From positions 62,001-126,000 of the forward strand of contig NZ_KK211167.1 of assembly GCF_000620705.1 (NCBI RefSeq): a DNA stretch of 64,000 nucleotides. The letters run 5' to 3'. This stretch comes from Nocardioides sp. URHA0020 (GTDB lineage Bacteria; Actinomycetota; Actinomycetes; Propionibacteriales; Nocardioidaceae). The notes under the pieces are model-generated. The model did no database searches and was not told the DNA's origin. It saw only the letters and a program-made list of their open reading frames with translations. The translations under genes and the position numbers were made by a program. Of this stretch, positions 18,967-27,516 are shown piece after piece. Numbering within the stretch: the stretch's first letter is position 1; the number at the start of each line of letters is the position of its first letter.

Positions 18967-20866
18967 CGGGCTGCACCTCCTGCTCGACCTGCACCAGCGT
19001 GGCTCCGAGCGCGACCTGCGCACCGGTGGTCGCGGCGAGCCCGACCACGGTGCCGGCGAAGGGCGCCTTGAGCGACAGCTCCATCTTCATCGCCTCCAGC
19101 ACGACCAGCACCTGACCGGCCTCGACGCGGTCGCCGTCGGTGACGCGCACGTCGAGCACGGTGCCCGGCATCGGCGCCGTGATCGCGCCGTCGCCGGCAG
19201 CGACCGCGTGGTCGCCGAAGACGTCCGGCGCCTCGAAGACGAACCGCTGGCCGCGGAACGACACCTCGGCGACGTGCGGCTGGACGTTGACGACGGCCGT
19301 GTGGCGCTGCCCGTCGACCGCGACGGTCAGGGTGTGGTCGGCCGCGGCGACCTGCCGGACGGTCCTGCCGTCGACGGTGCCCCGGTGCCGGTCCACCACG
19401 ACCGGGCGGTCGAGCTCCACGACGGTCGGCGCCGGATCGGCGCCCGCGCGCCAGCCGTCGGACTGGAACGGGTGACCCGCGTCGACCACCGCGGTGAGCA
19501 TCGCGCTCACCCACGCCGCGAAGATCCGCGGCAGCGCGTCGTCGGGACGCTCGATCTCGGCGGTGTCGAGCCAGGCGGTGTCGATGGTGGCGTCGCGGAA
19601 GTCGTCGCCCGCGACCAGCGTCCGCAGGAAGCCGGCGTTGGTCGTGAGGCCGAGGATCGCGGTGTCGTCGAGCGCCGCGACCAGCGCCTGTCGCGCGGTC
19701 TCGCGGTCGGGCCCGTGCACGACGACCTTGCCGAGCATCGGGTCGTACGACGTGCTCACGACCTGGCCGGGCTCGAGCGCGTGGTCGACCCGCACGGTGG
19801 CGCCGGTCGTCGAGGTGCGAGCGGAGCGAGCCTCGGAACCACCCGGCCACCTGACGATCGACGTCCGGCCCGCCTGCGGCAGGAAGCCGCCGAACGAGTC
19901 CTCGGCGTACACCCGGGCCTCGATGGCGTGCCCGGTGGCGGTGACGTCGTCCTGGGTGATCGGGAGCGGCTCGCCGGCGGCGACGCGGAGCTGGAGCTCG
20001 ACCAGGTCGAGCCCGGTGATCGCCTCGGTGACGGGGTGCTCGACCTGGAGGCGGGTGTTCATCTCCAGGAAGTAGGCCTCGCCGGTGTCGGAGTCGAGGA
20101 GGAACTCGACGGTGCCCGCGTTCTCGTAGCCCACGTGGCGGGCCAGGGCGACCGCGCTGCTCGTGACGAGCTCGCGGACCTCGGGGGTGATGGTCGGAGC
20201 GGGCGCCTCCTCCAGCACCTTCTGGTGGCGGCGCTGGGTGGAGCAGTCGCGCTCGAAGAGGTGGACGACGTTGCCGTGGCTGTCGCCGAGCACCTGGACC
20301 TCGATGTGGCGGCCGCGCTCGACGTACTTCTCGACGAGCATCGTGTCGTCGCCGAAGGAGGACAGCGCCTCCCGCCTGGCGCCGGCCAGCGCCTCGTCGT
20401 ACTCCGCGGCGGACCGGACGATCCGCATGCCCTTGCCGCCGCCGCCGGCGGCGGCCTTGACGAGCACCGGGTAGGCGGCGTCGTCACCGGTCGGGACGAC
20501 GGGTACGCCGGCGGCGATGGCGATCTCGCGGGCGGCGTCCTTGCGGCCCATCCGGTCCATCACGTCGGCGGAGGGGCCGACCAGCGTGATGCCGGCAGCC
20601 TCGACCGCGCGGGCGAAGGCCGCGCGCTCGGAGAGGAAGCCGTAGCCGGGGTGGATCGCGTCGGCCCCGGAGGACTGCGCGGCTGCGACGACGGCGTCGA
20701 TGTCGAGGTAGCCCTCGACCCGGACCGCGTCGTCGGCGGCGCGGACGTGCGGCGCGTCGGCGTCGAGGTCGGTGAAGAGCGCGATCGTGCGGAGGCCCAT
20801 GGTGCGGGCGGTGCGCATCACCCGCAGCGCGATCTCGCCGCGGTTGGCGATCAGGAGGGTCTGCAT
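18959..20866 (-). CDS. Acyl-CoA carboxylase alpha subunit (biotin carboxylase plus biotin carrier), methylcrotonyl-CoA type
   Basis: The 635-residue protein has the biotin carboxylase start (LLIANRGEIALRVMRTA), the ATP-grasp loop KAAAGGGGKGMRIV (about 137-150), EMNTRLQVEHPVTE (about 275-288) and a C-terminal biotin carrier with the EAMKME motif. The lysine in that motif is the biotin site. With the carboxyltransferase and HMG-CoA lyase in the same operon, 3-methylcrotonyl-CoA is the best substrate guess. A 39-bp palindromic element is inserted in frame at 19805-19843, adding [14 protein letters not shown] between the carboxylase domain and the downstream region. The ATG shares one base with the upstream stop (TGATG). 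Confidence 0.93.
   Translation of the reverse strand: MQTLLIANRGEIALRVMRTARTMGLRTIALFTDLDADAPHVRAADDAVRVEGYLDIDAVVAAAQSSGADAIHPGYGFLSERAAFARAVEAAGITLVGPSADVMDRMGRKDAAREIAIAAGVPVVPTGDDAAYPVLVKAAAGGGGKGMRIVRSAAEYDEALAGARREALSSFGDDTMLVEKYVERGRHIEVQVLGDSHGNVVHLFERDCSTQRRHQKVLEEAPAPTITPEVRELVTSSAVALARHVGYENAGTVEFLLDSDTGEAYFLEMNTRLQVEHPVTEAITGLDLVELQLRVAAGEPLPITQDDVTATGHAIEARVYAEDSFGGFLPQAGRTSIVRWPGGSEARSARTSTTGATVRVDHALEPGQVVSTSYDPMLGKVVVHGPDRETARQALVAALDDTAILGLTTNAGFLRTLVAGDDFRDATIDTAWLDTAEIERPDDALPRIFAAWVSAMLTAVVDAGHPFQSDGWRAGADPAPTVVELDRPVVVDRHRGTVDGRTVRQVAAADHTLTVAVDGQRHTAVVNVQPHVAEVSFRGQRFVFEAPDVFGDHAVAAGDGAITAPMPGTVLDVRVTDGDRVEAGQVLVVLEAMKMELSLKAPFAGTVVGLAATTGAQVALGATLVQVEQEVQPDE
19805..19843 (-). 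repeat. In-frame palindromic coding element, copy 1
   Basis: This 39-bp imperfect palindrome begins GGTGGTTCCGAGG on the coding strand and ends CACCTCGACGACC. It is read as [13 protein letters not shown]. The core GCTCGCTCCGCTCGCACCTC is the same in copies 2 and 3 apart from single changes. It lies inside the biotin carboxylase gene near the C-terminal end of its carboxylase domain, a region where family members tolerate insertions. Confidence 0.9.
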
Positions 20867-22428
20867 CACATCCTCCAGACGCCGTACGACGGCGCAGGGA
20901 TCGGGGCGTTGGCGGCGGCCGCCAGGCCGAGGCCGAGGACGCGGCGGGTGTCGGCGGGGTCGATGACGCCGTCGTCCCAGAGCCGGGCGGTCGAGTAGTA
21001 CGGCGAGCCCTGGGTCTCGTACTGCTCGCGGATCGGCGCCTTGAACGCCTCCTCCTCGACCGGGTCGTCGAAGCCGCGGACGGTGGCGAGCACCGAGGCC
21101 GCCTGCTCGCCACCCATCACGGAGATCCGGGCGTTGGGCCACATCCAGAGGAAGCGCGGGTCGTAGGCGCGCCCGCACATGCCGTAGTTGCCGGCGCCGA
21201 AGGAGCCGCCGATGACGACGGTGAACTTGGGGACGACGCTGCAGGCGACCGCGGTGACGAGCTTGGCGCCGTCCCGGGCGATGCCGCGGTTCTCGTACTC
21301 CTTGCCGACCATGAAGCCGGAGATGTTCTGCAGGAAGACCAGCGGGATGCCGCGCTGGTTGCACAGCTCGATGAAGTGCGCGCCCTTGAGGGCCGACTCG
21401 CTGAAGAGGATGCCGTTGTTGGCGACGATGCCGACGGGGTGGCCCCAGACGTGCGCGAAGCCGGTGACCAGCGTCTCGCCGTACAGCTTCTTGAACTCGT
21501 GGAAGCGGCTGCCGTCGACGATCCGGCGGATCACCTCGCGGACGTCGTACGGCGTGCGCGTGTCGGCGGGCACCACGTCGTACAGGGTGCTCGGGTCCTC
21601 GTGCGGCTCCTCGACGGGCAGCACCTCCCACGGCGTCCCGGTGGTCGAGGTGCGAGCGGAGCGAGCGTCGAGACCACCTCGCGGGAGGGTGCCGACGATG
21701 CTTCGGACGATCGCCAGCGCGTGCGCGTCGTCCTCGGCGAGGTGGTCGACGACGCCGGAGGTGCGCGCGTGGACGTCGCCGCCCCCGAGCTCCTCGGCGG
21801 TCACGACCTCACCGGTCGCGGCCTTCACCAGCGGCGGACCGCCGAGGAAGATCGTGCCCTGGTTGCGCACGATCACGGTCTCGTCCGACATCGCCGGGAC
21901 GTAGGCGCCGCCGGCGGTGCAGGAGCCCATCACGCTGGCGATCTGCGGGATGCCGCGGGCGGAGAGGTTGGCCTGGTTGAAGAAGATCCGGCCGAAGTGC
22001 TCCCGGTCGGGGAAGACGTCGTCCTGCATCGGCAGGAACGCGCCGCCGGAGTCGACGAGGTAGACGCACGGCAGCCGGTTGTCGGCGGCGACGGTCTGCG
22101 CGCGGAGGTGCTTCTTGACGGTCAGGGGGTAGTAGGTGCCGCCCTTGACGGTCGCGTCGTTCGCGACGACCACGACCTCTCGGCCGCTGACCCGGCCGAT
22201 GCCGGTGACGATGCCGGCGGACGGCACGGCGTCGCCGTACATCCCGGTCGCGGCCAACGGGCTCAGCTCGAGGAAGGGGCTGCCCGGGTCGAGCAGCCGG
22301 TCCACCCGGTCGCGCACCAGCAGCTTGCCGCGGTCGGTGTGCTTGGTCCGCGCCGCCTCGCTGCCGCCGGTCCGGGCGACCGCCAGCCGCTCGCGCAGGT
22401 CGTCGACGAGGTCCTTCATGTGGCTCAC
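20866..22428 (-). CDS. Acyl-CoA carboxylase carboxyltransferase (beta) subunit, methylcrotonyl-CoA type
   Basis: This 520-residue protein transfers carboxylate from biotin to an acyl-CoA. The N-terminal crotonase-like half has [21 protein letters not shown] (about 38-58) and [15 protein letters not shown] (about 126-140). The C-terminal half has [20 protein letters not shown] (about 336-355) and [17 protein letters not shown] (about 406-422). These patterns match methylcrotonyl/geranyl-CoA type subunits. A 39-bp palindromic element at 21640-21678 adds [13 protein letters not shown] in the linker between the halves. The GTG at 22428 has TAACCT 6 nt upstream, inside an inverted repeat that probably binds the TetR protein encoded at 22930. 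Confidence 0.94.
   Translation of the reverse strand: MSHMKDLVDDLRERLAVARTGGSEAARTKHTDRGKLLVRDRVDRLLDPGSPFLELSPLAATGMYGDAVPSAGIVTGIGRVSGREVVVVANDATVKGGTYYPLTVKKHLRAQTVAADNRLPCVYLVDSGGAFLPMQDDVFPDREHFGRIFFNQANLSARGIPQIASVMGSCTAGGAYVPAMSDETVIVRNQGTIFLGGPPLVKAATGEVVTAEELGGGDVHARTSGVVDHLAEDDAHALAIVRSIVGTLPRGGLDARSARTSTTGTPWEVLPVEEPHEDPSTLYDVVPADTRTPYDVREVIRRIVDGSRFHEFKKLYGETLVTGFAHVWGHPVGIVANNGILFSESALKGAHFIELCNQRGIPLVFLQNISGFMVGKEYENRGIARDGAKLVTAVACSVVPKFTVVIGGSFGAGNYGMCGRAYDPRFLWMWPNARISVMGGEQAASVLATVRGFDDPVEEEAFKAPIREQYETQGSPYYSTARLWDDGVIDPADTRRVLGLGLAAAANAPIPAPSYGVWRM
21640..21678 (-). repeat. In-frame palindromic coding element, copy 2
   Basis: This 39-bp element starts GGTGGTCTCGACGC and ends ACCTCGACCACC on the coding strand. 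The terminal 7 bp (GGTGGTC/GACCACC) are perfectly inverted, making this the best-conserved copy. It is read as [14 protein letters not shown] in the linker between the two halves of the carboxyltransferase, in the same reading frame as copies 1 and 3. Confidence 0.92.
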
Positions 22429-22432
22429 CCCG

Positions 22433-22456
22433 CCAGGTTAGCGATCATTAACCTGG
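22433..22456. promoter_or_regulatory. TetR-type operator over the carboxylase promoter
   Basis: CCAGGTTA, an 8-bp spacer, and TAACCTGG form a perfect inverted repeat. The left arm overlaps the TAACCT -10 hexamer of the carboxyltransferase gene. A related site with the same 8-bp spacer lies at 22901-22925 in front of the tetR gene. Confidence 0.6.
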
Positions 22457-22523
22457 TGGTCCACCGTGAGGAGGATCCCGTCGCAGCCGGAATGACCGGG
22501 CCGCCCGAGCCGTTGAGGAGAGC

Positions 22524-22910
22524 ATGGCCACCACCGAGCTGACCTCTGACATCTTCGAGCGGACCGTCGTCGACAACGGCATCGTGCTGGTCGACTTCTG
22601 GGCATCCTGGTGCGGCCCGTGCGTGCAGTTCGCACCGATCTTCGAGGCCGCTGCCGAGCGCCACGAGGACGTGGTCTTCGGCAAGGTCGACACCGAGGCC
22701 GAGCAGTCATTGGCGGCCGCAGCGCAGATCACGTCGATCCCCACGCTGATGGCGTTCCGTGACGGCATCCTGGTCTTCAGCCAGCCCGGCGCCCTCCCGG
22801 CGCCCGCGCTGGAGCAGGTGATCACGGCGGTCAAGGGCCTCGACATGGACGACGTACGCCGTCAGATCGAGGCGCAGCAGAACGGTGAGACCGGCACCGC
22901 CCAGGGTTAA
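22524..22910 (+). CDS. Thioredoxin family protein
   Basis: The 128-residue protein is a single thioredoxin fold with the canonical redox site WCGPC at residues 29-33, the cis-proline region SIPTLMAF (about 75-82) and a short acidic/Gln-rich tail after residue 108. It has no signal peptide, so it is cytoplasmic. It should reduce disulfides with electrons from thioredoxin reductase, which is not encoded here. A good ribosome site (GAGGAG) lies 5 nt before the ATG, unlike the leaderless neighbours. The gene lies between the carboxylase operon and its probable regulator. Confidence 0.93.
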   Translation: MATTELTSDIFERTVVDNGIVLVDFWASWCGPCVQFAPIFEAAAERHEDVVFGKVDTEAEQSLAAAAQITSIPTLMAFRDGILVFSQPGALPAPALEQVITAVKGLDMDDVRRQIEAQQNGETGTAQG

Positions 22911-22925
22911 CAGCCCCTAACCTGG
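22901..22925. promoter_or_regulatory. Second TetR-type operator, upstream of the tetR gene
   Basis: CCAGGGTTA (22901-22909), an 8-bp spacer and TAACCTGG (22918-22925) match the operator at 22433 except for one extra G. The right arm contains the TAACCT -10 hexamer of the tetR gene, so binding would block its own promoter. Confidence 0.58.
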
Positions 22926-22929
22926 GGCC

Positions 22930-23472
22930 ATGAGCCGGCGCGACCAGATCCTCGCCACGGCGGCGGAGCTCTTCGCGCAGCGCGGCTATCACGGGGTCTC
23001 CGTGGCCGACCTGGGAGCGGCCTGCGGCATCTCCGGACCGGCGCTCTACAAGCACTTCCCCTCGAAGCAGGCGATGCTCGCCGAGATGCTGGTCTCGATC
23101 AGCGAGGAGCTGCTCAGCGAGGGCCGGCGCCGGGTCACCGAGACGCCCGAGCCCCGGGCCGCGCTCGGGGCGCTGGTCGACTGGCACGTCGACTTCGCGC
23201 TGCGGCACCGCCCGCTGATCGTCGTCCAGGACCGCGACTGGGAGTCGCTGCCCGAGGACGCCCGCGAGCGGGTCCGGGCGCTGCAGCGGGAGTACGTCGA
23301 CCTCTGGGCCGCCGAGCTGCAGCTGCTCCACGCCCGGCTCGAGCTCGCGACCGCGCGGTCGATGGCGCACGCGGCCTTCGGGCTGATCAACTCCACCCCG
23401 CACAGCGCTCTGCTGCCGGACGCCGCCATGCGCGACCTGCTGACGCGGATGGCCCTCGGCGCGCTCACCTGA
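22930..23472 (+). CDS. TetR family regulator, probable repressor of the carboxylase/HMG-CoA lyase operon
   Basis: This 180-residue protein has an N-terminal TetR helix-turn-helix (ILATAAELFAQRGYHGVSVADLGAACGISGPALYKHFPSK-type, residues about 6-45; the run here is split by family convention) and a helical ligand domain. The matching inverted repeats in front of this gene and of the carboxyltransferase gene, both covering a -10 hexamer, point to autoregulation and control of leucine/isovalerate breakdown, probably relieved by an acyl-CoA. The start is the ATG at 22930, 6 nt after TAACCT. The 3' end overlaps the convergent SWIM gene by 8 bp. Confidence 0.9.
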   Translation: MSRRDQILATAAELFAQRGYHGVSVADLGAACGISGPALYKHFPSKQAMLAEMLVSISEELLSEGRRRVTETPEPRAALGALVDWHVDFALRHRPLIVVQDRDWESLPEDARERVRALQREYVDLWAAELQLLHARLELATARSMAHAAFGLINSTPHSALLPDAAMRDLLTRMALGALT

Positions 23473-24166
23473 CCGGGTCGTCCGCCTGAGGCTGGTGGAT
23501 ATCCATGCCGGAGGCGGACGACTCGGCTTCGTCGACGATCCGGGCGGCGTACAGCGCGGCCTCGACGGCCTGGTCGAGATCGACGTCGGCCTCGACGTCT
23601 GCTGCGACGACGGCGCGCGCGTGCAGGCGGGCGAGCAGCTCGTCGCGGGACAGTCCCCGCAGCTGGAAGAGCACGAACGGGTCCGCGTCGACCAGCCAGG
23701 CCAGCTGGTAGAGCACCGCCAGGGCGTGCACGCACGGGTCGGTCCAGTGGTCGCACCCGCAGACCGAGCCGAGCTCGTAGCCGCTCGGCAGCAGCTCGGC
23801 ACCCGACTCGTCGGCCTGCTCGACCAGGTCGTGCGGCAGCTCGCCGGCGACCAGGGCGGCGACCCGGCCGGCCACGGCGGCGACGGTCTCGACCAGGGCC
23901 GTCAGCCCGGAGTGGTCGAGCACCGGCAGCGTGCCCTCGACGGTCCAGAGCCCGCGCGCGTCGTCGACCGACGCGACGTACCGGCCCGGCTCGGTCGCGA
24001 TCTGCCCGACGTGGCCGCCGCGGGCCAGCGCCCGAGCGGCGCGCAGGTCGGCCTCGGCGTACGACGCCTCCTCGACGGCCCGGACCCACGCCTTGCCCCA
24101 CCACGTCGACGCCCGGGCGCCGCCGCGACGCGGCCCGACCCGCGGGTGCAGCACGGCGCCCGTCAT
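23465..24166 (-). CDS. SWIM zinc-finger protein
   Basis: The 233-residue protein has a SWIM-type zinc motif CGCDHWTDPCVHALAVLY near residues 150-167 (C-X-C-X-n-C-X-H). Its N-terminal part contains WWGKAWVRAVE (about 23-33), which is usual in SWIM proteins encoded next to SNF2 helicases. SWIM domains bind nucleic acid or protein. The ATG overlaps the helicase stop (ATGA), so the pair is coupled and the protein probably works with that helicase. The actual DNA or RNA process is unknown. Confidence 0.9.
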   Translation of the reverse strand: MTGAVLHPRVGPRRGGARASTWWGKAWVRAVEEASYAEADLRAARALARGGHVGQIATEPGRYVASVDDARGLWTVEGTLPVLDHSGLTALVETVAAVAGRVAALVAGELPHDLVEQADESGAELLPSGYELGSVCGCDHWTDPCVHALAVLYQLAWLVDADPFVLFQLRGLSRDELLARLHARAVVAADVEADVDLDQAVEAALYAARIVDEAESSASGMDIHQPQADDPVR

Positions 24167-26868
24167 GAGTCGAAGGCGTCCGGGCGCAGCGTCACCAGGT
24201 CGCGCAGCTCGTCGTTGCTGAGCTCCGTCAGCGCGGCCTCGCCGCGACCGAGCACCGCGTCGGCCAGCGCCCGCTTGCGCACCAGCATCTCGGCGATCTT
24301 CTCCTCGATGGTGCCGCGGGTGATCATCCGGTGCACCTGCACCGGCCGGGTCTGCCCGATCCGGTAGGCACGGTCGGTCGCCTGCTCCTCCACCGCGGGG
24401 TTCCACCACCGGTCGACGTGCAGGACGTGATCGGCGCGGGTCAGGTTCAGCCCGGTGCCGCCGGCCTTGAGCGACAGCAGGAAGACCGGCGACTCACCGG
24501 CCTGGAACCGCCGCACCATCGCCTCCCGCTCCCGCACCGGCGTGCCGCCGTGCAGGAACTGGTGCGGTACGCCGGCGCGGGCCAGGTGCCCCTCGAGCAG
24601 CCGGCCCATCGCGACGTACTGCGTGAAGACCAGGGCGGCGCCATCCTCGGCCAGCACCGTGCCGAGCAGCTCGTCGAGGAGGTCGATCTTCTGCGAGCGT
24701 CCCGAGAGCGTCACCGCGGACTGCTTGAGGAACTGCGCCGGGTGGTTGCAGATCTGCTTGAGCCCGGTGAGGAGCTTGAGCACCAGCCCCCGACGGGTGT
24801 CCTCGTCCGCACGCTCGATGCGGTCCATGATGTCGCGCACGAACGACTCGTAGAGCACCACCTGCTCGCGGGTCAGCCCGATCCGGTGGTCGGTCTCGGT
24901 CTTCGCCGGCAGCTCGGGCGCGATGCCGGGGTCGGACTTGCGCCGGCGCAGCAGGAAGGGGCCGATCAGGTCCGCGAACCGGGCCGCCTTGGTCGGCTCC
25001 CTGCCGGACTCGATCGGCGCGGCCCAGGCCTTGCGGAAGGCGTTGCGGCTGCCGAGCAGTCCGGGGATCGCCCAGTCGAGGATGGCCCAGAGCTCGGTCA
25101 GGTTGTTCTCGACCGGGGTGCCGGTCAGCGCCACCCGGGCGCGGCTCGGGATCGTGCGCAGCGCGCGGGCGGTCGACGTACGAGGGTTCTTCACATGTTG
25201 GGCCTCGTCGGCGACGACCAGGTCCCAGTCGGCGGCGCCCAGCCGCTCGGCATCACGCTGCATGGTGCCGTACGTCGTCAGCACGAACCCGTCGCCGGCA
25301 CCGGCGAGGTCGCGTGCGCTGCCGTGGAAGCGGACGACGGGCGTGCCGGGGGCGAACCGGTGCACCTCGTCCTCCCAGTTGCCCAGCAGGCTCGCGGGGC
25401 AGACGACCAGGGTCGGCCCGGTAGCGCCGCGCTCGTGGCGGTGCAGGTGCAGCGCGATCAGCGTGATCGTCTTGCCGAGGCCCATGTCGTCGGCCAGGCA
25501 GGCGCCGAGGCCCAGCGAGGTGAGCTCCGCCAGCCAGGTCAGCCCGTGGCGCTGGTAGTCGCGCAGCGTTGCGGTCAGGGCGGCCGGCGGCTCGACCGGC
25601 TCGCGGGTCGCGGCGCTCAGCAGCCGGTCGCGCACCTGCAGCAGGCTGGCCCCGACGATCACCTGCTCCTGCCGGCCCTCGCCCGTCGCCGAGTCGGTGC
25701 CGACCTGCACGGTCCCGGTCAGCGCGGCCGCGACCGCCTCGGCCGGCTTCACCGTGCGCAGCAGCCGCTTGCGGGCCTTGCGGACGATGGAGGGGTCGAC
25801 CACGGTCCAGTTGCCGCGCAGCCGCATCAGCGGCGTGGCCGACGACGCCAGCAGGTCCATCTCGTCGTCGGTCAGCGGGTCGCCGTGCAGCGCCACCTGC
25901 CACTTGAAGGCGAAGAGCGCCTCGGTCCCGAGCAGCGGCTCGTTGAGCGGCTCCTCGCGCGAGGCCCCCGGCGAGGCGCGGTCGAGCGTCGCGGTCGCGC
26001 TCAGGTCACGCCCGAGGCTGCGCGGCCAGAGCACGTCGACGCCGCCGTCGCGCAGCGCGCCGACGCCCTCGTCGAGCAGGCTGACCAGCTCGTCGGTGTC
26101 GAGCACGAGCTGGTCGGGCACCCGCAGCTCCAGCAGCCGGTCGAGCACCGGCCACGCGTCGGCGGCCGCCCGCAGCGCGATCGCGGCGTGCGTGCGCGCC
26201 CGGCCCCCGAACCCGTGCTCGTCGGCGTCGTGCGTCCACAGCATCGCCAGGTCGCAGAGGTGCAGCGGGTTCTGCTCGTCGTGCACCTGCGGCACCAGGC
26301 GTACCGCGCCGGCGACCAGCTCCTCCTCGTCGGCCTCCACCCGGATCGAGAGCCGCACCAGCTGGGGCAGGTCGGTCGGGTCGACGCGCCGGTGCTTCGC
26401 GAGCCGGGCCTGCAGGCGCTCCTCGAACGTCGGCCCGCGCGGCGTCGCGGGCCGGCGTACCGGCGCCTCGGTCGGAGGCTGCCGCGGCATCGCGTCGGCC
26501 ACCGCGTCGATCAGGTCGCGCACCACCCGCTCGTCGTCGCGCTGGGCGCGCGCGAGCATCTCGATGCGCTCCTCGTCCTCCTCGTCGAGCCCGCTGATCC
26601 GCCAGCTCGGCGTACCGGTCCCCGACGCCGCGGCGCTCGGCGCGAACTTGCCCGCCGCCACCAGCCGCATGCCCAGCAGGGCCGCACCGGCGAGCAGCCC
26701 GACGCTGGGGTGCAGGTCGTCGCGGTTGCGGGCCTTCGTCAGGACCGGCAGCGCCGCGCGGATGGGGAGCGCGACCGTGCGACGCGCGTCGCTGAACTCG
26801 ACGACCCCCTCCCGCGGCGGCTCGGCGGCGCGGAAGGTCGCCGGGCCGGTGAGCGGGACGAAGGACAC
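24163..26868 (-). CDS. SNF2-family DEAD/DEAH-box helicase
   Basis: The 901-residue protein has an N-terminal domain of about 430 residues typical of bacterial SNF2 proteins of the HepA/SWIM-linked type. Two RecA lobes follow: motif I DDMGLGKTITL (about 467-477), the DEAQ box VVADEAQHVKN (about 554-564), TGTPVENNLTELW (about 580-592), and the C-terminal lobe with FTQYVAMGRLLEGHL and DRAYRIGQTRPVQVHR. It is an ATP-driven DNA translocase, probably in repair or transcription recycling. The GTG start has TAGCGT 6 nt upstream. It is translationally coupled to the SWIM protein. Confidence 0.93.
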   Translation of the reverse strand: MSFVPLTGPATFRAAEPPREGVVEFSDARRTVALPIRAALPVLTKARNRDDLHPSVGLLAGAALLGMRLVAAGKFAPSAAASGTGTPSWRISGLDEEDEERIEMLARAQRDDERVVRDLIDAVADAMPRQPPTEAPVRRPATPRGPTFEERLQARLAKHRRVDPTDLPQLVRLSIRVEADEEELVAGAVRLVPQVHDEQNPLHLCDLAMLWTHDADEHGFGGRARTHAAIALRAAADAWPVLDRLLELRVPDQLVLDTDELVSLLDEGVGALRDGGVDVLWPRSLGRDLSATATLDRASPGASREEPLNEPLLGTEALFAFKWQVALHGDPLTDDEMDLLASSATPLMRLRGNWTVVDPSIVRKARKRLLRTVKPAEAVAAALTGTVQVGTDSATGEGRQEQVIVGASLLQVRDRLLSAATREPVEPPAALTATLRDYQRHGLTWLAELTSLGLGACLADDMGLGKTITLIALHLHRHERGATGPTLVVCPASLLGNWEDEVHRFAPGTPVVRFHGSARDLAGAGDGFVLTTYGTMQRDAERLGAADWDLVVADEAQHVKNPRTSTARALRTIPSRARVALTGTPVENNLTELWAILDWAIPGLLGSRNAFRKAWAAPIESGREPTKAARFADLIGPFLLRRRKSDPGIAPELPAKTETDHRIGLTREQVVLYESFVRDIMDRIERADEDTRRGLVLKLLTGLKQICNHPAQFLKQSAVTLSGRSQKIDLLDELLGTVLAEDGAALVFTQYVAMGRLLEGHLARAGVPHQFLHGGTPVREREAMVRRFQAGESPVFLLSLKAGGTGLNLTRADHVLHVDRWWNPAVEEQATDRAYRIGQTRPVQVHRMITRGTIEEKIAEMLVRKRALADAVLGRGEAALTELSNDELRDLVTLRPDAFDS

Positions 26869-26929
26869 GGGCAGACGCTAGCCCGAGACACCGACACGGC
26901 GGCTTCGGCGAGGTCCTACGCTCGTCGTC

Positions 26930-27418
26930 ATGACGATCCTCGACTCCCCGATCGCCCGGCTCGACGGCTCCGCCGCGACCCTCGGCGACATCACCGGCGG
27001 CAAGCCTGCCCTGCTGGTCAACGTGGCGAGCAGGTGCGGCCTGACGCCGCAGTACACCGGGCTCGAGCAGCTCCAGGAGACGTACGCCGACCGCGGCTTC
27101 ACCGTCGTCGGGATCCCCTGCAACCAGTTCCTGGGCCAGGAGCCCGGGACCGCCGAGGAGATCCAGGAGTTCTGCTCCGCGACGTACGGCGTGACCTTCC
27201 CGATGACCGAGAAGATCGAGGTCAACGGCGACGAGCGTCACGAGATCTACCGGTCGCTCGTGGAGACCCCGAACGAGAGCGGCGAGGCCGGCGACGTGAC
27301 GTGGAACTTCGAGAAGTTCCTCGTCGACGGCTCCGGCGCGGTCGTGGCCCGCTTCAGCCCGGGCGTCGTTCCCGAGGACCCGGCTCTCGTCGGTGCGATC
27401 GAGGCCCAGCTCGCCTGA
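26930..27418 (+). CDS. Glutathione peroxidase family (thiol peroxidase)
   Basis: The 162-residue protein reduces peroxides. It has the Gpx tetrad: Cys36 in VASRCGLTPQY (cysteine, not selenocysteine), Gln in PCNQF (about 70-74), Trp and Asn in VTWNFEKF (about 122-129). In actinomycetes that lack glutathione such enzymes usually draw electrons from thioredoxin. A second cysteine in EFCSATYG may be the resolving residue. TACGCT lies 7 nt before the ATG. It is divergent from the SNF2 helicase gene and is followed by repeat B. Confidence 0.94.
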   Translation: MTILDSPIARLDGSAATLGDITGGKPALLVNVASRCGLTPQYTGLEQLQETYADRGFTVVGIPCNQFLGQEPGTAEEIQEFCSATYGVTFPMTEKIEVNGDERHEIYRSLVETPNESGEAGDVTWNFEKFLVDGSGAVVARFSPGVVPEDPALVGAIEAQLA

Positions 27419-27437
27419 GGCGTCGCCGGTCGGGTGG

Positions 27438-27514
27438 GTTTCACCGCCTACCCGGTGAAACTCACCGTTCTTCGACAGAACTTCGTCGAGGAACTCCGAG
27501 TTCTGTCCAGGAAC
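27438..27514 (+). repeat. Palindrome-plus-hairpin element, copy B
   Basis: The outer palindrome 27438-27461 begins GTTTCACCGCC and ends CCCGGTGAAAC. It is followed by a module with GTTCT-TCGAC-AGAAC and by ACAGAACT/AGTTCTGT arms (27476-27483 and 27499-27506). Read on the minus strand, the palindrome matches copy C at 23 of 24 positions. It ends 3 bp from the stop codon of the nuclease-like gene. Confidence 0.8.
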
Positions 27515-27516
27515 CC

